From JARRPM01 sp963792815 (lineage in GTDB: Bacteria > Pseudomonadota > Gammaproteobacteria > Pseudomonadales > Halieaceae), in the NCBI GenBank assembly GCA_963792815.1, contig CAWBXR010000012.1, positions 62,001-126,000 of the forward strand: 64,000 nucleotides of DNA, read 5' to 3'. This document shows, in pieces, positions 54,987-61,581 of the stretch. Under the pieces are notes generated by a model that searched no databases, was not told the origin of the DNA, and worked only from the letters and a program-made list of their open reading frames with translations. The translations under genes and the position numbers were made by a program. Each line of letters begins with the position of its first letter. Position 1 is the stretch's first letter.

Positions 54987-56277
54987 ATGAGTGATAAAAA
55001 AGCCCTCCTCACCGTCGACGGACTGGACGCCCCGGTCGAGCTGCCTATATATTCCGGCACCCTGGGCCCCGATGTGGTCGACGTTGGTGCATTAACCAGC
55101 AAGGGACTGTTCACCTACGACCCCGGCTTTGTCTCCACCGCCGCCTGTGAATCACAGATTACCTTTATCGACGGCAACAAGGGCATTCTCCTGCACCGGG
55201 GTTACCCTATCGAGCAGCTGGCGGACGAGTCCGACTACCTCGAAACCTGTTACCTGCTGCTCTACGGCGAGCTCCCCTCGAAGGAAGAGAAGAAGCGTTT
55301 TGTCAGCACCGTGCACCGCCACACTATGGTGCACGAGCAGATTCGCACATTCTTTCAACGGCTTCCGTCGCGACGCGCACCCCATGGCCATTATGTGCGG
55401 CGTGGTCGGGGCCCTCTCCGCCTTCTATCACGATTCGCTGGACATATCCGACGAGCACCACCGCCAGATCGCCGCATACCGCCTGATCGCCAAGATGCCC
55501 ACCCTGGCGGCCATGAGTTACAAATTCTCCACCGGGCAGCCCTTCATGTACCCGGACAACGCCCTGAGCTATTCCGAGAACTTCCTCCATATGATGTTCG
55601 GCAATCCCTGCGAGCCCAGCAACATCAGCCCGGTGCTGGCCAAGGCCATGGACCGCATCTTCCTGTTGCACGCTGACCATGAGCAGAACGCCTCCACTTC
55701 CACCGTGCGCCTGGCCGGCTCCTCCGGGGCAAACCCCTTCGCCTGCATCGCCGCGGGCATTGCGGCGCTGTGGGGTCCCTCTCACGGCGGCGCCAATGAG
55801 GCTGTACTGGAAATGCTCGAAGAGATCGGCGATGTTTCCCGGATAGACGAATTTGTCGCCCGGGCCAAGGACAAGGACGACCCCTTCCGCCTGATGGGCT
55901 TTGGTCACCGGGTCTACAAGAACTTCGATCCACGGGCGAAGGTTATGAAAGAGGCAGCCGATGATGTGCTGGCTGAACTGGGCATCGAGAATGACCCCCT
56001 CCTGTCCATTGCCAAGCGACTCGAGGAAATCGCCCTGAGCGATGAGTACTTTATCGAGAAGAAACTCTATCCGAATGTCGATTTCTACTCAGGCATCATC
56101 CTCAAGGCGATCGGCATCCCCACCAGCATGTTCACGGTGATTTTCGCGGTGGGCCGCACAGTCGGCTGGATAGCCCACTGGAACGAAATGATTTCCGGCA
56201 GTTACCGTATTGGTCGCCCGCGCCAGCTCTACACCGGCTATACCCAACGGGATTATGTACCGCTGGACAAACGATGA
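54987..56277 (+). CDS. gltA: Citrate synthase (single-base frameshift)
   Basis: Entry enzyme of the TCA cycle. The N-terminal part (LLTVDGLDAPVELPIYSGTL, FIDGNKGILLHRGYPIEQLA) reads in one frame, and from about 55356 the rest reads in another: GFRRDAHPMAIMCG, HADHEQNASTSTVRLAGSSG, and LMGFGHRVYKNFDPRAKV with the active His. One extra T at 55353-55355 accounts for it, since TTCTTTCAAC read as TTC-TTC-AAC restores F-F-N-G-F-R-R-D. The joined protein has 429 residues, the family norm. As there is no other copy in view and the rest is perfectly conserved, a sequence error is the likeliest cause. Confidence 0.93.
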
Positions 56278-56302
56278 ACGCAGGCCTGCGCTTGAGAACA
56301 AG

Positions 56303-56323
56303 GGCCGCCTCGCGGCCTTTTTT
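56303..56323 (+). terminator. Terminator after gltA
   Basis: GGCCGC / GCGGCC stem with a 3-nt loop (CTC), followed by six Ts. It lies 25 bp after the gltA stop. Confidence 0.88.
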
Positions 56324-56374
56324 CATGCCCATGCCAGGATCCAGTAATCACCCAATTCAGGGAGCAAGCCAAAC

Positions 56375-57496
56375 ATGAGCGAGATCGTGATCAGCGGAAC
56401 CGGCCTCTTCACACCCGCGGAATCCATCAGTAACGAAGAGCTGGTAACCTCGTTCAACAGCTATGTCGAGCTCTACAACAAGGAGCATGCGGACGCCATT
56501 GCCGCCGGGGAAACAGCGCCGCTGCAGCCTTCTTCTGCGGAGTTCGTGGAAAAGGCCTCAGGCATCAAGTCGCGCTATGTGATGAACAAGGATGGCATCC
56601 TCGACCCGCGGAGAATGGTACCCCGGCTGCCCGAGCGCCCGAACGAGGCGCAGTCCATCCAGTGTGAAATGGCAGTGGCCGCCGCCCGGGAAGCCATGGC
56701 CCAGGCCGGCAAAGCCGCAGCGGATATCGACATGGTCATCGTCGCCGCTTCCAATATGCAGCGGGCGTACCCCGCCATGGCGGTGGAGATCCAGGACGCC
56801 CTGGATATCGAGGGCTATGGTTTTGATATGAACGTGGCCTGCTCCTCCGCCACCTTCGGGATCCAGCAGGCGAGGGACGCGATCATCTCCGGCAGCGCCA
56901 GCTGCGTGCTGATGGTCAACCCTGAGATATGCAGCGGCCACCTGAACTTTCGCGATCGCGACTCACATTTCATCTTCGGTGATGTCTGTACAGCGGTTAT
57001 CGTCGAAGCTGCCGCCACGGCCACTGCCGGCGACCTCTACGAGATCGTCGACAGCAAGTTGCAGACCATTTACTCCAACAACATCCGCAATAACTTCGGT
57101 TTTCTCAACCGCGGCGATGAATCCGGCGTAGGCCAGGCCGATAAGCTGTTCGTCCAGGAGGGGCGCAAGGTTTTCAAGGAGGTCTGCCCGGCGGTCGCCT
57201 CGCAGATATCGGCGCAACTCGAGAAGCTGGGTATTGCCCCGGCGCAGGTCAAGCGTTTCTGGCTGCACCAGGCAAACCTGAGTATGAACCAGCTGATCTC
57301 GAGGCGGGTGTTGGGCCGGGAGGCGACGGAAGCAGAGGCACCGACCATTCTCGATGAGTACGCCAACACGAGTTCCGCCGGATCAGTCATTGCCTTCCAC
57401 AAGCACAGGGCGGATTTCCAAGCCGGCGAAATCGGCGTGCTGTGTTCCTTTGGCGCCGGTTACAGCATAGGCAGCGTGATTCTCCGCAAGCGTTGA
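56375..57496 (+). CDS. 3-Oxoacyl-ACP synthase III family enzyme (FabH-like)
   Basis: A 373-residue condensing enzyme of the thiolase fold. The catalytic Cys is in NVACSSATFGI, His in WLHQANLSMN and Asn in EYANTSSAGS, the FabH Cys-His-Asn triad. It is longer than FabH and has the extra N-terminal segment with ELYNKEHADAI, as seen in FabH2-like proteins such as PA3333 of Pseudomonas, which condense medium-chain acyl-CoA with malonyl-ACP. Thus it may rescue beta-oxidation products into fatty acids; this is by resemblance. It stands alone after the gltA terminator with a GGAG about 8 nt upstream. Confidence 0.85.
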   Translation: MSEIVISGTGLFTPAESISNEELVTSFNSYVELYNKEHADAIAAGETAPLQPSSAEFVEKASGIKSRYVMNKDGILDPRRMVPRLPERPNEAQSIQCEMAVAAAREAMAQAGKAAADIDMVIVAASNMQRAYPAMAVEIQDALDIEGYGFDMNVACSSATFGIQQARDAIISGSASCVLMVNPEICSGHLNFRDRDSHFIFGDVCTAVIVEAAATATAGDLYEIVDSKLQTIYSNNIRNNFGFLNRGDESGVGQADKLFVQEGRKVFKEVCPAVASQISAQLEKLGIAPAQVKRFWLHQANLSMNQLISRRVLGREATEAEAPTILDEYANTSSAGSVIAFHKHRADFQAGEIGVLCSFGAGYSIGSVILRKR

Positions 57497-57515
57497 GCCG
57501 GGCGCTGCCCGGCCC

Positions 57516-58574
57516 CTAGGCCAGCAATTCCTCCAGCGCAGCCAGCAGTGCATCGCACTGCGCATCGGTACCAATACTGATGCGCAGGTGGTCATCGATG
57601 CGCGGCTTGTCAAAATAGCGCACGATAATGCCCCTCGCCCGCAGCGCGGCAAACAGCTCCCGCGCCGCCCTGCCCGGGTGCCTGGCCAGGATAAAATTGG
57701 CCGCCGAAGGCAGTACCTCGAAACCCAACGCCACCATTGCAGCGGACAGGCTCTCACGACTGGCCACGACCTGCCGGCAGGTTCGATCGAAATAGGCCTC
57801 GTCAGCCAGCGCCGCAATGCCGGCGCGCTGGGCCACCACGTCCAGCGGATATGAATTGAACGAGTTCTTGACTCGCTGCAGGCCGTCGATCAGTGGCGCA
57901 CTGCCCATGGCCACACCGACACGCAGACCCGCAAGCGCCCAGGACTTCGACATGGTCTGGACAACCAGCAGGTTGTCGAACTCCGGTATAAGGCAGGTAG
58001 CCGACTCACCGCCGAAATCAATGTAGGCCTCATCGATCACCACCACTGACCCGGGATTGTGCTCAAGCAACTGCCTTACCCCCGCCAACCCGAGCAGCAC
58101 GCCGGTGGGGGCATTGGGGTTGGGGATGATGATACCGCCGTTATCCGTCCGGTAATCGTCGGGGTCGACGCGAAAATCTGCCGTCAGGGGCACTGTCCGC
58201 CATCGCACTTTGTACAGGTCGCACCACACGGGATAAAAGCTGTAGGTGACGTCGGGAAACAGCAGTGGCTTGTCATGCTTGAGCAGCGCCTGGAAGGCGT
58301 GGGCCAGTACCTCGTCGGAGCCGTTACCGACAAAGACCTGCTCTGGCTCCAGGGCATTGCGATCGGCAAAGGCCTGCCTCAGTTCTGTCGACTCCGGGTC
58401 TGGATAGCGGCGCAGTGAATCTGCTGACACCGCAGCGATGGCCTCCAGCACGCGGGGCGAAGGGGGGTATGGGAACTCATTGGTGTTGAGCTTGACCAGC
58501 TTGTCGAGCCTGGGCTGTTCACCCGGCACGTAAGGCGTCAGACGCCCGACTACATCGCTCCAGTAACGGCTCAT
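57516..58574 (-). CDS. hisC: Histidinol-phosphate aminotransferase
   Basis: A 352-residue PLP aminotransferase of histidine synthesis. It has VKLNTNEFPYPPSP at the start, the PLP Lys in QTMSKSWALAGLRVG, IPNPNAPTG and VVIDEAYIDFGG, and ends LRISIGTDAQCDALLAAL. Length normal. It starts 17 bp after tRNA-Glu on the same strand and converges with the FabH-like gene. Confidence 0.93.
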   Translation of the reverse strand: MSRYWSDVVGRLTPYVPGEQPRLDKLVKLNTNEFPYPPSPRVLEAIAAVSADSLRRYPDPESTELRQAFADRNALEPEQVFVGNGSDEVLAHAFQALLKHDKPLLFPDVTYSFYPVWCDLYKVRWRTVPLTADFRVDPDDYRTDNGGIIIPNPNAPTGVLLGLAGVRQLLEHNPGSVVVIDEAYIDFGGESATCLIPEFDNLLVVQTMSKSWALAGLRVGVAMGSAPLIDGLQRVKNSFNSYPLDVVAQRAGIAALADEAYFDRTCRQVVASRESLSAAMVALGFEVLPSAANFILARHPGRAARELFAALRARGIIVRYFDKPRIDDHLRISIGTDAQCDALLAALEELLA

Positions 58575-58590
58575 GGCATACTCGCAATAG

Positions 58591-58666
58591 TGGCGTCCCC
58601 TAGGGGGTTCGAACCCCTGTTACCGCCGTGAAAGGGCAGTGTCCTGGACCACTAGACGAAGGGGAC
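58591..58666 (-). tRNA. tRNA-Glu (anticodon TTC)
   Basis: A 76-nt cloverleaf with an encoded CCA end. Acceptor arms GTCCCCT / AGGGGAC, anticodon arm with CCTTTCACGG (anticodon TTC), and T-loop GGTTCGAACC are seen. It is very close to the E. coli tRNA-Glu sequence. A sigma70-type promoter lies just upstream; hisC begins 17 bp downstream. Confidence 0.97.
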
Positions 58667-58701
58667 GCAATGCCGGGGACCGCGGTCTCCGGCAGCGCGC
58701 T

Positions 58702-58729
58702 ATTGTACCCAAGCAACCGGGCAATGCAA
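58702..58729 (-). promoter_or_regulatory. Promoter of tRNA-Glu
   Basis: On the minus strand, -35 TTGCAT (58724-58729), 16-nt spacer, -10 TACAAT (58702-58707), then a GC-rich stretch after the -10 (AGCGCGCTGCC), typical of growth-rate-controlled stable-RNA promoters. The start is expected near 58690. Confidence 0.6.
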
Positions 58730-58777
58730 CAAAGGGCAGGAGCCGCCAGGGCGTTGCCGCCCGGGGCACCGAATCGA

Positions 58778-61426
58778 TCAGAATGTGGCGCGCAGGCCTA
58801 TCGAGTAATTGATACCCGGTTGCCAGTTCTCGTAGGCCAGGCCGCCCTGGGTCCACTCGACCTTTGTATCAAAAATATTGCCCGCCTTGGCTTCCACCTC
58901 GAAATCATACTTCTTCCAGGGGAATTCGTATTTGACCAACACGTCCACGACGCCCCTGCCCTCCTCGATGATATCGGGCGCATTGTTGTCCCCGACCAGG
59001 ATGATCCGTTCATCCGTGTAGTTGTACAGTATGCTTCCGGTCACACCCAGGTCGTAGTCCGAGTAGGACAGCAGCAGGTTGCCCAGCCAGTCGGACTGAC
59101 CGGTCATCTTGCGCTCGTTGGAGTACAGCGGCGCGATCTGGCGACCCCCGGTCAGGGGCACATCAGCGGCAGTCTCGCCGGAGCCCAGCAGGGTCACCTC
59201 GGAGTCGATATACGACACGTTCATGGATATGTTGAAACCGTTCCACATGGGGTCAAGCCCGAACCACTCTCCCAGGGGCAATTCCTTGCGTATGTCGTAT
59301 TCCACGCCTTTCAGTTCCGCCTTGTCGGCGTTGAACCAGGTGTAGATATCCCCCTGGGCCTGAACCTTGGCCAGCTCGATCGGATTGTCGAATTCCTTGT
59401 AGAACAGGCCCAGGGACATCTCGTCCACCGCACCGAAGTACCATTCCCAGCGCGCGTCGTAGTTGCTCAGGTCCGCGGGCTCGAGGAATACGTTGCCGCG
59501 GTACAGGTTCTGGTCCTCAGGGTTGCGCAGGGTGGAGCCGGTGATCTCCAGCAGGCTGGGCCGATTGACTGTTTCCGAGTAGGCAAACCTCACCTGCATG
59601 TTCTCGATAAACTCCCAGGTGACTGACACGGCAGGCAACGAGTCGTTGTAACTGTTCTGCACCTGGTTTTCCGTACCGGGTTCGGTGTTACCGCCCCAGG
59701 CGTCGGCCTCGATGCTGGTATCTTCGAGGCGTACGCCAGCCTGCACCCGGACCGAGGGCAGTACCTGCGCATCCAGTGAGCCGTAGTAGCCCTCCACTTT
59801 CTCCTTCGATCTGGCGAAGGGAAAAATGCCGCTGGCGTTGGCCGCGCTGTTGCTGAAATCGCGGATACTGACGTACTCGTCGATCCAGTTCTGGTCACCG
59901 AACAACTGGCTCGGCGTTTCCAGCGGCACATAATCGGGGGCTCTGGAGGTGATATCAAAGCGGAACAGGCGGTCGTTGCTCTTGCGCGTGCGGTCGTAAT
60001 CGGAGTACCCGGTGCTGAACACGGTGTCGATACCCAGCACGGTAAACGGCACCTCGAAATCGAAGCCGTACTCGTTGATACCGTCTTTGAGCTTGCTGTA
60101 GCTTCTTTCGGGCGCCTGGTAGACGTCGCGCAGGTCTCCCGCTGCCTGGCTGCCGGAGTACACCATTTCCATCAGGCCGTCATTATTTTCCGCATAGGTG
60201 TAACTGCGCGCATCGGGCGCATCCCGCTTGCCGGTGCCATCTATCGCCCGCCACTCGAACAAGGTGTCGTTAGCGAAGGGCAGGTAGTGACTGCCGGACA
60301 GCTGGTAGGATTCGATCTGGTTCTCGGTATACTGCAGCAGATAGCTCTCGACAGGGGTGCCGTTATCGACGTTGTCCTCGCTGGAAAAGCCCTTGTCCTG
60401 CTGCACCTGGTCGGTGGACTGCTTCAGCTTGGCCGCAGTGAAGGTGACCGAGTTGTTTTCATCCAGCTCGAGGCCGACATTACCGAAAGCGCTGATATCG
60501 ACATTCTGGGTAGTGATAAAGCGGTCGTACTGCACGGTCTGGTTGCTGCCGCCATCCACACCTGTGAATTCGTAACGCCTGAAGTCCTTGTCGACATTGA
60601 CCCAGCGGTTGCTGTACTTGTAGTTGCCGATGAATCCGAGCACCATGCCGTTGTCAAACTCAAAGCGTTTGCCGCCTTCCGCCTCACCGGTGTAGAAGGG
60701 CTTCATGGTTTTCTCATAGATATCCCAGGTATTGTAAAAACCCGCGCCGAGGTTGGCGCGCTCTGGATAGACCGTGTCGTCAAACTCCTCGGTGGTCAGA
60801 TTCTGTACCGGTTTGGGGATGGCACGGGTACCGTCGTCATAGCCCCAGTTGTCCTTGTCGCCGCCGGCATAGGTCAGGCCGTCGCCGTTTGTTGTCTTGG
60901 AGTTGCCGCCGGCACTGAGTTTCATGATGAGGTAGTCTTCATCGGGTGTCGTCTTGGTGCGGATATCCACAACGCCGCCGGAGAAATCGCCCGGGTACTC
61001 TGCTGAATAGGTCTTCTGCACCAGCAGGCTCTTCACGATATTATTCGGGACCAGATCCAGGGGTACCGTTTTCTGAAACGGCACGGGGCTGGAGATGCGG
61101 GCCTTGTTGAGCAAAGTAGATGAATAACGCTCACCCAGGCCGCGCACATACACATATTTGCCGCCCACCAGGCTGAGCCCCGCCACTCTCGACAGTGCTG
61201 CGCCGACGTTGGTCTCCGGCACGAAATTGAGATCCTCCGTGCTGAGCACATTGGAAATCTCCGAGGTGTCGCGCTTTTCCTCCGGAATGAATTCACCCAT
61301 TACAAACACTTCCTCGATCTCGATTGCCGGGGCGGCGCTCTCGATCTCGGGTTCCTGTGCCAACACCAGGGGCACATGCATCCCCAGGGCAGATAACACG
61401 GCCACTGACAAAATTTTTCGCTTCAT
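58778..61426 (-). CDS. TonB-dependent outer-membrane receptor
   Basis: An 882-residue receptor. After a signal peptide (ILSVAVLSALGMHVPLVLA) come a TonB-box-like start (EIEEVFVMGEF), a plug domain with NVGAALSRVAGLSLVGGKYVYVRGLGERY and VDIRTKT, and a barrel ending in Phe (INYSIGLRATF). No N-terminal carboxypeptidase-like extension is present. It is probably powered by the TonB2 system at 2-8 kb, though other TonB proteins may exist. The long repeat gene lies directly upstream on the same strand, so the pair may form a capture-and-import unit; ligand unknown. The start at 61426 is preferred over 61444 as the signal peptide begins there. Confidence 0.92.
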   Translation of the reverse strand: MKRKILSVAVLSALGMHVPLVLAQEPEIESAAPAIEIEEVFVMGEFIPEEKRDTSEISNVLSTEDLNFVPETNVGAALSRVAGLSLVGGKYVYVRGLGERYSSTLLNKARISSPVPFQKTVPLDLVPNNIVKSLLVQKTYSAEYPGDFSGGVVDIRTKTTPDEDYLIMKLSAGGNSKTTNGDGLTYAGGDKDNWGYDDGTRAIPKPVQNLTTEEFDDTVYPERANLGAGFYNTWDIYEKTMKPFYTGEAEGGKRFEFDNGMVLGFIGNYKYSNRWVNVDKDFRRYEFTGVDGGSNQTVQYDRFITTQNVDISAFGNVGLELDENNSVTFTAAKLKQSTDQVQQDKGFSSEDNVDNGTPVESYLLQYTENQIESYQLSGSHYLPFANDTLFEWRAIDGTGKRDAPDARSYTYAENNDGLMEMVYSGSQAAGDLRDVYQAPERSYSKLKDGINEYGFDFEVPFTVLGIDTVFSTGYSDYDRTRKSNDRLFRFDITSRAPDYVPLETPSQLFGDQNWIDEYVSIRDFSNSAANASGIFPFARSKEKVEGYYGSLDAQVLPSVRVQAGVRLEDTSIEADAWGGNTEPGTENQVQNSYNDSLPAVSVTWEFIENMQVRFAYSETVNRPSLLEITGSTLRNPEDQNLYRGNVFLEPADLSNYDARWEWYFGAVDEMSLGLFYKEFDNPIELAKVQAQGDIYTWFNADKAELKGVEYDIRKELPLGEWFGLDPMWNGFNISMNVSYIDSEVTLLGSGETAADVPLTGGRQIAPLYSNERKMTGQSDWLGNLLLSYSDYDLGVTGSILYNYTDERIILVGDNNAPDIIEEGRGVVDVLVKYEFPWKKYDFEVEAKAGNIFDTKVEWTQGGLAYENWQPGINYSIGLRATF

Positions 61427-61528
61427 TTTCCTTTCTCTCTCCACCTGTAAGAAACCCGCTCTTGAACAGGTAAATGACTCACGGCCTGTCGCAAAATGGG
61501 TCGTCAGCCATTCAAATCCTGTATCGAA

Positions 61529-61552
61529 GGGGCTGCCATCGCTGCCAGCCCC
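61529..61552 (-). other. Hairpin after the repeat-protein gene
   Basis: GGGGCTG / CAGCCCC, 7-bp perfect stem with a 10-nt loop, 30 bp after the repeat gene's stop. No T-run follows, so it may be a processing or stabilising hairpin and not a strict terminator. Read-through to the receptor is therefore possible. Confidence 0.45.
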
Positions 61553-61581
61553 TGTCTTGCTTGCTTACTTGCCAGTCTCGT

